Shown: in pieces, positions 21,157 through 31,825 of the stretch
How the letters are laid out: every line of letters starts with the position of its first letter
Numbering within the stretch: the stretch's first letter is position 1
From: Sporothrix humicola
Taxonomy: Eukaryota; Ascomycota; Sordariomycetes; Ophiostomatales; Ophiostomataceae
Reading direction: 5' to 3'
Assembly: GCA_021396245.1 (NCBI GenBank)
Contig: WNYE01000054.1
Span: 124,001 to 188,000 of the forward strand
Length of the DNA: 64,000 bases
Made by a program: the position numbers and the translations under genes
The notes under the pieces: model-generated
Database searches by the model: none
Seen by the model: only the letters and a program-made list of their open reading frames with translations
Told to the model about the DNA's origin: nothing

Positions 21157-22596
21157 ATTTTTGACGACCATTTCCCCGTGCTGGACCACGGACGATTACT
21201 ACAGATTTCTGTTTGGGTGGATTTATTCTCTTCATACATTGTTCTTTTACTTTCCATGGCTTTACACTTTACCACTGGTGTGTTTGATGTCACGATGCTT
21301 GTACGTCTATCCCAACTCCGTTAGAATATCCCATTTACCATAGCAATATCCCATAGCAAATATACCTGCCAAGTTGCAGAATAGCCCTTCCCATGTGTGA
21401 CTCTTTTTGGTTCGCCAATCGTCTTGTTTGCTTCGTGATAATATGACACTTTGTTGATGCCTTTCCATCTTATCACCCCCACTATGATGCCTGCCTGGTC
21501 GAGGGAGGGAAAGGAAAAATAAAAAGAGACATCCCTGCAATTCCATTCGATGACGAACAGCCCGGGTAGCTTCCGTGAACAAATCGCATTGGCAAATATG
21601 TTGACACGAACGAATGGGATCGTCTCATGTAGACGGGATGATAGAAAAAGGAAAGAAATCAAACGATAGACCCCAAGAAGGACATAAATTGGCTTGTGAT
21701 TTTGGCGATTAGACTACCAAGTTAATGCCCCAAAGGGCGCGAGAAAAAAAGGCAGAAAGGAAAGGGGCTGGGTCAATGGTCTGCTGACGGTCGGTCGGTC
21801 GCGTCGCCGGCCGGGAAGTGTCCAGTAAAATTCTCAGCCTTGTATGCGGCTCTGCGCAGAGTGGGGTCGCTGATGGTTTTCAATTTCGAATTTTGGTTGC
21901 ATTTTGGGTTTGTTTTGTTTTGATTCGTGTTTGGCTTCTCTTTTTTTTCTCTCTCTTTTCGGGGAGGGGGTGGATCACGCTAACACACGGACGCCTAGTG
22001 GGGTTTTTGTCGACTGCGACGGTTTCCCGTCATCGATGACTGACATTTTGTGCAGCCAGGTGGGCTCAGACCAGGAACATTGTGGAAGTTCATCTTGGCT
22101 ATTTGGTTCCGCATCAGTTGTAGTTCTTTCTGTCGAAAGGCGTGAAGTGTAAAGGAAGAAAATATTTGAAATGCCTCCTAAAAACAACCGTGATTTCAAA
22201 GGGAAACTGTGTTTCCCAATCAGATCCACCATTGGAGTACTCGGTAACCTGCAATGCAACCGAATGCAGGCAACAATCGGGTTACTGGATATGACAGGAG
22301 AAACCTTCAGTTCACTTGACTGGGTTTGTTCAGGACTCAAAATCAGTCGCGTCCTGTCCATTTGGGGCGCGTCATGGGCACACCAACCCAAATACGTTGA
22401 ACAAATTCCACAACTACCGTGAAGTGGGCAACCGACGTTGAAGGGTTATCGTATCTGATTGGCTGCGTATTTCAGCAGTGCCACTCCGTATTACGGGACT
22501 CGGGTCGTCTCGTCCAGGTCAGCCTACGGAGGCAGATTTCACAGCGCTCGGTGATGAAACGGGGGGATATGTCGGGAGAAGTAGCTCTTGGTCTTC

Positions 22597-22651
22597 TTCT
22601 TCTTCCTCTTTTTTTTTCTTTCTTTCTTTTTTTTTTTTTCTTTTTTTGCAG
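22597..22651. repeat. long pyrimidine tract ending in GCAG
   Basis: A CTT-rich then T/C-only stretch of over 50 bases ends in TTTTTTTGCAG. It looks like an exaggerated 3' splice site, but no coding frame follows. Confidence 0.6.
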
Positions 22652-22793
22652 AATACGATCCAACACTGCCCCGTACATCCGATGAGTCTGTCCATGCAAC
22701 ATCAATAGCGAAAAGCGACGATAGCCGAGACGGAGGGATTGTTTGCGGACTGCCTGCGGTGTCCCACCCGCCCCGGCGGGTTTTGATCGCTGA

Positions 22794-22828
22794 ATTCTGC
22801 AGTTGATGCATCACAAGCACTGCAGAAT
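22794..22828. repeat. inverted repeat ATTCTGCAG / CTGCAGAAT
   Basis: Perfect 9-bp arms (22794-22802 and 22820-22828) around a 17-base spacer, in a gene-free region. Further TGCAG words follow to about 22875. Confidence 0.6.
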
Positions 22829-23101
22829 GCCATTTTATGCAGGCCTATTGCAGGCTGTCACAGGGCGGTGCAGGTGCCTACAGTAGCGCCTTTTCAGCCC
22901 TGTGAACGTCAAACGGCGATGACCAGCGCCCCACGCACCGGCTTCCGAGAGAGAGTGCTGGATGGGAACATGCGGAATAACACCACCCCGTGAAATAAAG
23001 AAAATAGAAAACGATAGGTTCTCGAGATCCCGAAAGATTTGACATGATTCTATCGTGATGACACGAGCACCGGCGTGTTGCTCATTCCAGTAAGGCGTGT
23101 C

Positions 23102-23128
23102 AGGCAGGTAAGGCGTGGAGACCTGCCT
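23102..23128. repeat. inverted repeat AGGCAGGT / ACCTGCCT
   Basis: Perfect 8-bp arms around an 11-base spacer, next to two copies of GTAAGGCGTG at about 23091 and 23108. No associated gene is evident. Confidence 0.55.
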
Positions 23129-25159
23129 TGTAAGGCAGAGAACAGAGGGGTGCGCAGTGAGGGGAGGCACTCCATAGTGGGGCTGGAGTGTCAAGGAGTC
23201 ACACAACCGAGTTGACGATCGTGAAAAAAAGTGAAGCATCTCAACCAAAACAATCCATGTGCAAGAAGCAGGTGCCTGAAAATAAAAATGAATACACAAT
23301 ACAAGTCGCCCAATGGGCTCTCAAAAGAATCAATTGAATGGAAACAAACCAAAGTAAGAAGAGTGTTATGCAGTCAAAGCCACAAAAAGTAAGCACTTGC
23401 AGAGACTTGTCCGGCAAGGCAACCGTAGGCAGTGAAATTTCCGCCTCACGTGTAGGCCGCCTACAGACTTGCCATTCCGGGTGTAATGCATCTGTGTCAA
23501 TGAAGTTGAAATTGCATAACAGGGCGATACCGAAATGGCTATGCCCAATTACATCATTGCGCAAAATATGCTATTATCCCAAATGCCGATTACGAACATG
23601 CGCAGGCGGAAAAGTAAGATGCGATTACGTCGGTGACGACAGAAGAACAAGGCGCTCTCAGCCAAATACGTATATATGACAACATCACTACGGTCACCTA
23701 TTAAAGCATATCATGTCAATAATCTTCTCGGTGTCCCCCGGAAATTGAATAAAAGTCGAGATATATCTCGTGCCTGGCCGGCTAAAGGTGAGAGTTGAAG
23801 AACATGAACACCGATGATCAGTCAATGACGGCGGACAAAGTCAAACCTGGGCAGAAGCAAGGCCAGGGAAAACTTGCCGACGTTCCTAGAGGTACGGATG
23901 GCGCGGGTACTACGGATGTTTTTTGTTTTCTCTCCTAAAAACATTGATCATGCGAACATAATGGGCAAATATATAGCGCTCGGCACGGCCTTATTCTTGG
24001 TGAATAATGTATTGACTGCCCATCTTCTAGAAGAAAGGATAAAGGGCGGCAAAATTGAAACCGCGGAAATGGGCGATGCGTGATCATAAAACAGCTTAAC
24101 AATACACAGGCGACAGAGGAAACACTTGCACATCTTCCGGGCGACAGGAAGATGTTTGTATTTGCCACGAGGCAGAGTGTCAAGCCGAAGTTCATGCCGT
24201 GTCTTTTCTTTCATTTCTATTACTGTAGTGGCTTGTGATGGCTCATAATGGCTGTGATAGCCAAGGCCATTCAGCTGGTCGACGTTGTTCCGCGTCTACT
24301 TTAACCGTGCCGTGTCGCGTGTCTACTCTTCCCAGGTCGATCCTAGTGCGCAGATGTGCCAACGTGGACCAAGGGGGAATGGGGGCCAGGCACGCCAGTG
24401 GCACGGAGGGTAGTAAACAGAACACAAGACGCAGACTGTAGGCAGAGCGCAAACAACAGAAACAGCCCGCGCATCCAGCTGGTGTGTTGTCTTTTAATCT
24501 ATTTAATTGATTTCTCACTGCCCATAGCGCCAGCACATTTCGCAAATCTCTGTTCCTGGGCCGGGTAAAAGGGCGGGAATGCAGGGTACGAGATCCAAAT
24601 TCAGGAACCAGGAACCTCCCGTTGGGCTGTTGACTATGTCAGTCCTTGGACGAACTCGCAAAATTTGCCGAGATTTCAGCTCTGACGGACAGACAGACCG
24701 GTCCGCCAGACCTGCATGTTTAGTGAGGAAACACAGACAATAAATAGAACGAGGTTACCCCGGAGGAGTTGTCTGTTGGTTACAGCCTCCCTTCTTTTGT
24801 TTCTGCTGAACGATTGTTTCTATTTTGAATCCGCTGCGTCTCTCGTCTACCCCTGCTCACACTCATTTATTCCTTGGGGCTGATCATTGCTCCTTTCCAC
24901 TCCTTTGACAACAAACAACAAACAGCATCATCGACAACAGATAAGAGACTGCCGCAGCCAGCATATCGTCTAGCTTCACTCTACATACCGCTCATTTCCA
25001 TCACTCCTTCAACACAACGAAATGAGATCCATGACATACTCGTCAACAAACATCACGCTCCTTACTTGACAAATACAACACCATCTGCCAGGAGCAGACC
25101 AAAAATTCAACTTGACGATAAACGACAACATACGAATATAACAACATTCATTGCACGAA

Positions 25160-26515
25160 ATGGACTCTGAGAGACCATCACGGGCTTATATGCCCCGGCA
25201 AAGAAATGCAACGGCCATTGACTGGGAGCTGCCTGGTGGCGGTTCGGTGGCGTCGTCTTCTCGCCAAAACCGCCAGTCACCGACAAGCCCTCTGGCAAGG
25301 CTGTCAGTGATTATGGCCTCGGTACGGAGCAGCCTCGTGGGGCAGTCGCCGAACGACGAAGAGTTTGGCTCTGCCTCGCGCAGCCATGTCTACTACAACG
25401 AGGACAAGGCAACTGGGAGCAGCAGTGACGACGATGCGCAAAAGGGAAAGGCAGGCCGACTTGGCGTTCGTCAAAAGACCAGCTCACTCCGTGCCGTCTC
25501 TTCACTGGAATCACTGTCTATAGTTCAGCAGCGTCGTGAGGAAGAGAGGGCACGTAGACTGAGCACACAACCAGAAGATGAGGAAGATGAGAGTCGGTTT
25601 GGACGTCTCTCTGCCACCCTCCGGCGCCGCCGTCGGTATGTCATGATGGCAGCCGGAGCGCTCATTGCACTCATTCTCGTTGTTGGCCTCGGCGCTGGCC
25701 TTGGTGTTCGCGCTGCCAAAGCACGCCAAGCAGCACTTCTCCTGGGATCTGGTTCCTCCTCAACAACATCCATGATGCCAACCCATCCAACAACGACTCC
25801 AGTCGTTTTCAACGCTACAGCATCGGCCAATGCCACGCTGCCAACGGCTACGTCGTCCACTTTAGTTCCCACGTCCAGTTCGTCTTCCAACACGTCCACG
25901 GCCCTTGTACCACCCACGTCTACTACCCAGCCACCAGTAGCCGTCCCACCGTCCTCCAGTACTCCTTCCCCGGCACCCTCCTCTGACACGCCCGCTCTAT
26001 CACAGCCACCTCCATCCCAGCCCACGACTCCAGTGCTAACAACGCCAGCTCCTTCCCCAGATCCTACTCCAGCTCCGGAACCGACACAAGCGCCGGCTCC
26101 AGCCCCGGCTCCGGCCCCAAGTCCTGAACCTGCTCCTGCGCCCGCGCCGGCTCCTGCGCCAGCGCCTGCTCCCGCTCCCGTTGCAAGCTACTCCGGAGAC
26201 GTCACTTTCTACAATCCCGGTCTAGGTTCCTGTGGCCACTACAATGGAGCCACCGAGTACATTGCCGCCGTCTCGCAGACGCTGTATGACCGCATCGGCG
26301 CCGAGCACGGCATCTACAACCCCAACAACAATCCGCTGTGCGGCCAGCGCATTCGGGTCACTCTCGACTCTGGCATCGGCGCTACTGTGGACGTCACCAT
26401 TGTAGACCGCTGCACGGGCTGCGCCGAGGGCGATGTCGACCTGTCGCCGAGTGCCTTTGGTGTTTTGGCCGGCGCTGCTGCCGGCCGTGTCCGTGGCTCG
26501 TGGTTCTTCTTGTAG
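25160..26515 (+). CDS. membrane-anchored RlpA-like double-psi beta-barrel (expansin/barwin-like) protein
   Basis: The protein is 451 residues with a type II membrane layout. Residues 1-160 are polar, Ser/Glu-rich and end in the basic stop RLSATLRRRRRY. One hydrophobic helix follows (about 161-183, MMAAGALIALILVVGLGAGL). A Ser/Thr/Pro linker becomes an almost pure Pro-Ala repeat at about 305-338. The C-terminal 110 residues form a complete RlpA/barwin-like barrel: GDVTFYNPGLGSCGHYN, YNPNNNPLCGQRI, VTIVDRCTGCAEGDVDLSPS. Most fungal members of this family are small secreted proteins, so the anchor and linker are unusual. The expected role is non-hydrolytic wall binding at the cell surface. The ATG at 25160 replaces a TTG start nine bases earlier. 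There is no intron. Confidence 0.85.
   Translation: MDSERPSRAYMPRQRNATAIDWELPGGGSVASSSRQNRQSPTSPLARLSVIMASVRSSLVGQSPNDEEFGSASRSHVYYNEDKATGSSSDDDAQKGKAGRLGVRQKTSSLRAVSSLESLSIVQQRREEERARRLSTQPEDEEDESRFGRLSATLRRRRRYVMMAAGALIALILVVGLGAGLGVRAAKARQAALLLGSGSSSTTSMMPTHPTTTPVVFNATASANATLPTATSSTLVPTSSSSSNTSTALVPPTSTTQPPVAVPPSSSTPSPAPSSDTPALSQPPPSQPTTPVLTTPAPSPDPTPAPEPTQAPAPAPAPAPSPEPAPAPAPAPAPAPAPAPVASYSGDVTFYNPGLGSCGHYNGATEYIAAVSQTLYDRIGAEHGIYNPNNNPLCGQRIRVTLDSGIGATVDVTIVDRCTGCAEGDVDLSPSAFGVLAGAAAGRVRGSWFFL
26075..26185 (+). repeat. Pro-Ala coding repeat
   Basis: Degenerate GCNCCN units encode about 17 Pro-Ala pairs between the membrane anchor and the barrel domain, forming a rigid extended stalk. 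The codons vary, so the protein repeat seems to be selected rather than being a recent DNA expansion. Confidence 0.7.
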
Positions 26516-27255
26516 GATTGACTTATGACTTTTGCATGCTTTATGAACGGTCTTGTACTTTTTGCATTCAATTCTTGCATATATGTTTATTAGCTTCTTG
26601 GGCCTCTGTTGCCTCCATTTTGTATATACCCAATTTTACATTTTTGATCATTTATTCCTAGGCCTTCCCTGCGCGCTCTAGTTTAACTTCAAGTGACTTA
26701 AGATAGTTCCACGTGTGTCGGCATAATATCACGGACCGTGGGATCGTGTGATTTTTGTTGGCACTTTCATTTATGTAATTACGCAATTATGCATCTTTCT
26801 GTGGAATAAATGAAAATCAAAAAAGTGTCGTTGTCGAATGTCAACAATGGGTCCTGTTTTTTGCGCCTGATCCTTAGCGCCTTCAGGTGCTCGTTAGCGG
26901 ATGTCGTGATTGCGGGTGCCCCACAGCTACCAACGGGCTAGAATGGAAGTCGGCCGAGATACAATGCCGGGCGACCACCATCAACGGGCGAGATTTCAGA
27001 GCGGCCGCTGCCTGTCGTGGTGGTTTCTGATATGAATTTTATTGTTTCTATCGATACATTTGCATTTTCAAGTTATTTTTGACTTTAGTTTTCTGATTTG
27101 AATTATCGATTGCAGATTGCGCCATCGGTCACTACGAACCTACAGACAGGCCTTTCCCTTTTAAAACTGGCAGCAAAGGCTTGTCGTTTGCTTTCACTTG
27201 GACAACCCAGAACGGCGTGATTTCCTCCGACCAAACGCTCACACAATACCATAAT
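26516..27255. other. intergenic region
   Basis: The 3' flank of the barrel-protein gene and 5' flank of the VBA-type transporter. It contains CACGTG at 26710-26715 and CACGG-A-CCGTG at 26730-26740. No gene is supported. Confidence 0.6.
26730..26740. promoter_or_regulatory. CGG-N1-CCG palindrome near an E-box
   Basis: CACGG and CCGTG flank a single A, giving a CGG-N1-CCG inverted pair of the Zn2Cys6 type. It lies 15 bases after a CACGTG and about 515 bases before the transporter ATG. Confidence 0.35.
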
Positions 27256-28992
27256 ATGGCAAGAAACAACGACCCAGACCGAAGAGGTGATACCTCGTCG
27301 TCGAATAGCAACACCACAGTCCAACATGACGAAACATCTCCTCTCCTGGCGCCGACAAAACCAGACGATGGCCAACCTACCCACACATGGATACCAGGCC
27401 TTCTCTGGATCGAGGCAGCGCTCTTCACAAACGTCTTCCTCGCTGGATTTGACGGGACTGTGACAGCATCAACATATGCAGTCATCACGTCCGAGTTCCA
27501 AAGTGCCAACTTGGCATCGTGGATCTCGACATCATACCTAGTGACAACAACCGCCCTGCAGCCTTTGTATGGTCGTCTCTCAGACATTGTTGGGAGACGA
27601 GCCTGTCTCCTGGCAGCCACAACTCTCTTCGGCCTAGGATGCCTGGGCTGTGCTCTGAGTCCAGACTTGGGCACGCTGATTGTCATGCGAGCTCTGGCTG
27701 GTGCGGGTGGCGGCGGACTGATGACCATGGCGACAATCATCAACACAGACCTGATTGCACCTGAGCAACGGGGTATGTACCAAGCTGTACAGAACATCCT
27801 GCATGGTGTTGGTTCCATACTGGGTGCATCACTGGGAGGCACCATTGCAAGCTTCCTCGGCTGGCGGTTCTCCTTTTTGGTGCAGGTGCCCATCTGCATG
27901 GCAGCGCTGGTCGTTGCCCGTGTTGTTGTGCCGGCCAACATTGCCCCACGGAAGACCGTCGCTGTCAAAGTCATCGACACAGCCGACACCGAGTCTGGAG
28001 ACGACGTCGAGCCAACTTCACGTCGCCCAATGTCAACTTGGGAGCAGGTCGACTTTCTCGGCGCCATTCTGCTCATCGCCGGCCTGTCTCTGTTTCTTGC
28101 CGCGCTCAGTGCCGGAAGCAACAGCGGTGGAAATGGCCTTGCATGGACCGCCCCGTCTGTCCTTGGCTGTCTCGGTGGCAGCATCGTATTGCTGGCGGCA
28201 TTCATCGCTGTCGAAGCCCGTACAACTGCCGTCCCGCTTCTCCCACTGAGCATGCTCCATGGCGTCGAGCGTGTCTCCCTCCTCGTGGCCAACGTCTGTC
28301 TCGGTGTTTCAGGGTACGGCTTCTTGTTCTTGATGCCTCTCTTTTTCCAGGCCGTGCTCTTGGACTCGGCATCGGTCGCTGGCCTACGACTGGTCGCCTC
28401 GTCTCTCGCCACACCCCTCGGCGGACTGACGACTGGCCTTGCCATGAAATTCCTGGCCGAGCGATACAAGGACAACAATCTCGCTCTCCTCACAACTCTG
28501 GCCCGTACTGGCGCCATCATCCTGTTTGTAGGCGGTCTCTTCAACCTCTCCCTCGGCATGCACGATCCGTCATGGATGTATGCCGCCTACTTGACTGTCG
28601 GTGGTTTCGGTCAGGGCATGTCCTACCCGGCGAGCCTCTTCCGGTTCATCGGTGCCTGCGACTTTGGAGAGCATGCTGTGGCCACGTACCTTGTGTATCT
28701 GGTTCGGTCTGTCGGCTCGGTCTGTGGTGTGGCAGCCATCTCGACCATTGTGCAGACACACCTGGTAGCAAGGTTGACAGACGTATTCGGCAACACGCCC
28801 GGGGGCGCTGAGCTCATCGACACGCTCACGCATTCTGTCGAAGCTCTCCGTGATCTTCCCGTCGAGACACGTACTATCGTACAAGGCATCTATTACGAGG
28901 CTTGCCGTCGTGGTCTATTTTTCCTGCTGGGCGTTGGCGGCGTCACAGTGACATGTACTCTGTTGCTGTCGACAAAAAAGGCTATGCGATAA
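27256..28992 (+). CDS. MFS transporter, DHA2 / vacuolar basic amino acid transporter (VBA) type
   Basis: The protein is 578 residues, without introns. The N-terminal cytosolic tail contains DETSPLLAP, an acidic dileucine-type vacuolar sorting motif common in VBA-like proteins. The first helix reads LFTNVFLAGFDGTVTASTYA, then WISTSYLVTTTALQPLYGRL and SDIVGRRACLL (MFS motif A), RALAGAGGGGLMTM and FLGWRFSFLVQVPI. About fourteen helices are expected. Family members exchange protons for basic amino acids or export drugs, usually at the vacuole. The first ATG in frame is at 27256; the longer open frame starts with TTG. A second gene of the same type lies at 58510. Substrate is unknown. Confidence 0.88.
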   Translation: MARNNDPDRRGDTSSSNSNTTVQHDETSPLLAPTKPDDGQPTHTWIPGLLWIEAALFTNVFLAGFDGTVTASTYAVITSEFQSANLASWISTSYLVTTTALQPLYGRLSDIVGRRACLLAATTLFGLGCLGCALSPDLGTLIVMRALAGAGGGGLMTMATIINTDLIAPEQRGMYQAVQNILHGVGSILGASLGGTIASFLGWRFSFLVQVPICMAALVVARVVVPANIAPRKTVAVKVIDTADTESGDDVEPTSRRPMSTWEQVDFLGAILLIAGLSLFLAALSAGSNSGGNGLAWTAPSVLGCLGGSIVLLAAFIAVEARTTAVPLLPLSMLHGVERVSLLVANVCLGVSGYGFLFLMPLFFQAVLLDSASVAGLRLVASSLATPLGGLTTGLAMKFLAERYKDNNLALLTTLARTGAIILFVGGLFNLSLGMHDPSWMYAAYLTVGGFGQGMSYPASLFRFIGACDFGEHAVATYLVYLVRSVGSVCGVAAISTIVQTHLVARLTDVFGNTPGGAELIDTLTHSVEALRDLPVETRTIVQGIYYEACRRGLFFLLGVGGVTVTCTLLLSTKKAMR

Positions 28993-29821
28993 TCCCCTTC
29001 GCCGAGCATATTTGACCACCCACTGCCCTCTCATCTTCCACGTACGACCACAGGCGCTGGAAAACTCGGGATCCCGTCCGCTCTCCCTTAGATAAGCCAG
29101 CGACCGCCGGATTAGTAGCTGGGTCGGTGACGACCAGCGAATCCCCGGTGTTGTACGTTTCCTTTTGGCGTTTTTTTTTTTTTTTTTTTTTGATGTTCTA
29201 GTTTATTAATTTTTCTGGTATATTAATCTGGTCATGTTTGCAAACATCGGGTTTGCCAAGGTTGTTTTTTTCTGTTCGTGGTTCAAAAATAAACATAAAA
29301 GTCATATCCACGCACGCGTAATTATTTTGACAGTTTTTACTCAAATCTTCATTGAAAAATAGTTGCAATAAATACGAAATAATTCAGACTATCCAAAATA
29401 AAGAAAATAATCCCGCGCACGAGAAACGAAGTAGAACAGATAAATAGAAATAAGAAATAGACAAATGCTGCACAACGGTTGCCAATATTAGCCAACAAAA
29501 AAAATTTGGACGATGTATGTGTCTCGTCGCTTCAGTGAGTTTGTGGCGCCGTAAACGCCTGAAATATGTTTCCACAGCACTAATTTTAGGCGACTCCGCC
29601 CCGAATTTTGGCAAGTAGCGCCTTATTACGTCACAGCTCGGCCTAAGCTTTGCGTATGTTTCGCTCCAATCTTTCAATCAACTGTCAAAACAACAATGGA
29701 AGTTGAATAATAAAACTGATATTATTGTAGGGTATCTCATAAGTTGTCTTCCTCCTTGAAATTGCGTCAATCTTTCTCCAAATCATATGCGCGTAGAATC
29801 ACCGGCCAATCCGCGTCACCT
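28993..29821. other. intergenic region
   Basis: Convergent 3' spacer, strongly AT-rich from about 29160 to 29500, with a T21 run. No coding signal was found. Confidence 0.6.
29171..29191. repeat. T21 homopolymer
   Basis: Twenty-one T about 180 bases after the VBA-type transporter stop codon. Confidence 0.8.
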
Positions 29822-30322
29822 TTATGCAGAAAACACGAGACTCGAAAGACCCGAAACGACCAGAACCCAGACGCCCATTTGCATCACCGAGAACACGGGC
29901 GACCCGCGCGCGCCCAGCGGCGACGCGTCGTTGCTGAAGCCGACGATGCGCGGCGGGTCGGTGAGGTTCAGATTGTTCACCCGCAGACAGTTGCTGAATT
30001 CGTCAATGTCGTGGATGCTGGAGGGCACCTCGCACCAGAGGTAGCAGCCGTCGGCGAGCTGGACCTTGTTGGGCGAGCAGCAGGCCGTAAAGGCCGTGTA
30101 AGCCGGATCCGACGGGTCAGTGGTGCCCGGTGCGGCGGCGACGGGGACTTTGTGGTTGATGGGCAGGGACTCGAGGTCGGGGATGGAGTTGACGGCTGGG
30201 CAGGTGGAGGAGGGTGTGGCGGCCGTGGAGATGGTCGACGAGGCCGACAAGGATGCCGACGCTGACGCTGACGCTGACGCTGATGAAGTGATTGTCATTG
30301 TTGTGGAGGCCGAGGAAGACAT
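29822..30322 (-). CDS. small Cys-containing protein with C-terminal hydrophobic tail, probably cell-surface
   Basis: The 166-residue protein starts with a low-complexity Ser/Ala/Thr tract. A conserved-looking core follows: LPINHKVPVAAAPGTTDPSD, AFTACCSPNKVQLADGCYLW, CEVPSS, then FSNCLRVNN and PPRIVGF. Six cysteines could form disulfides. The C-terminus (about VWVLVVSGLSSLVFSA) is hydrophobic and short, like a GPI-anchor or tail-anchor signal. No classic N-terminal signal peptide is visible, so delivery is uncertain, or the true start lies upstream after an unseen intron. The core resembles short uncharacterised fungal proteins. The ATG at 30322 is the first in frame; an extension begins with TTG. 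Function unknown. Confidence 0.7.
   Translation of the reverse strand: MSSSASTTMTITSSASASASASASLSASSTISTAATPSSTCPAVNSIPDLESLPINHKVPVAAAPGTTDPSDPAYTAFTACCSPNKVQLADGCYLWCEVPSSIHDIDEFSNCLRVNNLNLTDPPRIVGFSNDASPLGARGSPVFSVMQMGVWVLVVSGLSSLVFSA
30255..30283 (-). repeat. GACGCT hexanucleotide repeat coding Ala-Ser
   Basis: About four and a half GACGCT units on the plus strand encode the (Ala-Ser)n stretch at the N-terminus of the small Cys-containing protein. Length polymorphism is likely. Confidence 0.75.
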
Positions 30323-31825
30323 GATGAACGTGTTTTGTGCGCCGGTGTTTGATGAAGATTCGTGAGTTTCGGGAGACTTCAATTGGTGATGTTTGTTTTC
30401 TTGTTGATCAGGTGCTTTTGGTGTGAAGAGTTAATTTGGAGCGAAACGGGAGGGTTGCCTCATTATGTATGAGTTTGACGGCGGGAAGGACCCTTGCACA
30501 AAAAATTCCACAGGATCATCTAGGGCTGGGATCGTCAGTGGGCTGTGGAGCGTGATGCCCTGTTTTGATCGGATCCTTTGCATTTCTGTCTCTGCCGTTG
30601 TGGTTGGGAATAACAGTTTGGCTGCTCGCGTCGTATGATCCCTGCATTTCTGGAGGACTTTACAGGATATTCGTTCTGGCTCTGTAACAAAGTATTACAA
30701 TATGCGCACTCTCCTAGGCAGGAGACAATCATAAATGGTCTCGTCGTTATGATTGACAGTAGTGTCTTGAGCGTGCGTTTAGTTTAAGCTTATTGACGGG
30801 ACGAAATTTGGCTCATCTTTTGTGGCGTCGAGACACTGTTGAGAAAAAAGAAGCTTATCAGTGTCGATCACTTGTGCCTTGATTCCAATTTTTTCTGGGG
30901 CTCTTCTGGGGCAACTCCTGAACGCCTTCTGGGGCACCGCCAGAACTGTCCCGACTAAAAAGGAAGGTTGTCCGCCTGCTGCCCCTGTCCTTGACATTCG
31001 AGCAGTTTGCTGTAGTTTCTTTGGTCGATGAAAGGCGACAGAGGCGCAGCTTCTGACAGTCTTCAATCCCCCCAAATGGCGATCTTTGCAGTTAATGAAA
31101 TTTGGCACTGGGCGTGCCAAGGACCGATGAGCGTCATCTTGACGCCCTTTACGACGTACAGCGTGCATGACATGCGACACAAGTTGACTTTGAACTTGTA
31201 AGACACAACAGCCAGCGAGGCAATTCGACTGCAGACTTAGATGCGACTGCAGACTTAGATGCAAACATTGACCACAGTAAGCTTTGTTTATGAAATCAAG
31301 TATGACAGAGACTCTGGGGTTTCCAAGACTGAATACGGGCCGCGCAAAACGAACGGTGACATGGCGTCTTGGCGCTGTATCAAATGCTTGTTTCCCTGCT
31401 TGTTGTCTGGCGCTCATTACCGCAAACAGGCGCCGGTGCGGGTAACACGGCAAGCGGCGTGGTACACCCAAGCACAACAAGCACAAATCACGGGGGAACA
31501 TGGCACAACGTCGCGTTTTTAGTCTTTTGGCCACCGAGCAAGGCTGTTCATGCTGTGCCTTGCCCGTCCCCCGGCACGGCCCCCAACGTCACACCCGACA
31601 CATTCTTTCGTTTTTGATAGGGCTGGATTAATTCGGCCAAACCAATCGAGCCAGTCTGCTAGCAACACAAACAACGGGACAACGTAGCTGCTCGATTTGA
31701 ATGCGAATACCAGCGCCCAAAAACAAATAAGCATTCTATTCAACTACAGACGTTATTCAAGATATTTCCCACCCCACATTAAATGTCCAGAAAAGTGCAT
31801 GAAGAGAAGCGGCGAAACACAGCAG
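30323..31825. other. intergenic region
   Basis: 1.5 kb between the small Cys-containing gene and the first paralogue. It contains an exact 18-bp tandem duplication. A 251-codon minus-strand open frame here (30779-31534) has no recognisable domain and is not called. Confidence 0.55.
31226..31261. repeat. exact 18-bp tandem duplication
   Basis: CGACTGCAGACTTAGATG occurs twice head to tail without mismatch, indicating a recent local duplication. Confidence 0.85.

Larger units (their letters stand above)
21042..25159. other. gene-poor intergenic region (4.1 kb)
   Basis: The longest stretch without a supported gene. It holds a TTTTGA microsatellite, a long pyrimidine tract, two short inverted repeats and many small open frames without family signals. 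The last 300-400 bases (from about 24780) are C/A/T-rich and probably form the promoter and leader of the next gene. No transposase, reverse transcriptase or tRNA was recognised. Confidence 0.55.

Noticed and set aside
22597..22651. Strong-looking 3' splice site (pyrimidine tract plus GCAG)
   Set aside because: No open frame with coding character follows within 200 bases and no matching donor exon was found.
23804..24083. Possible tiny two-exon gene (MNTDDQSMTADKVKPGQK..., then EERIKGGKIETAEMGDA)
   Set aside because: The proposed intron of about 140 nt has a weak GTACGG donor and the product would be under 50 residues with no known relatives; evidence is too thin to call.
30779..31534. 251-codon minus-strand open frame
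   Set aside because: Low-complexity, Arg/Ser/Cys-rich translation without motifs; it spans the 18-bp tandem duplication and has no family resemblance.
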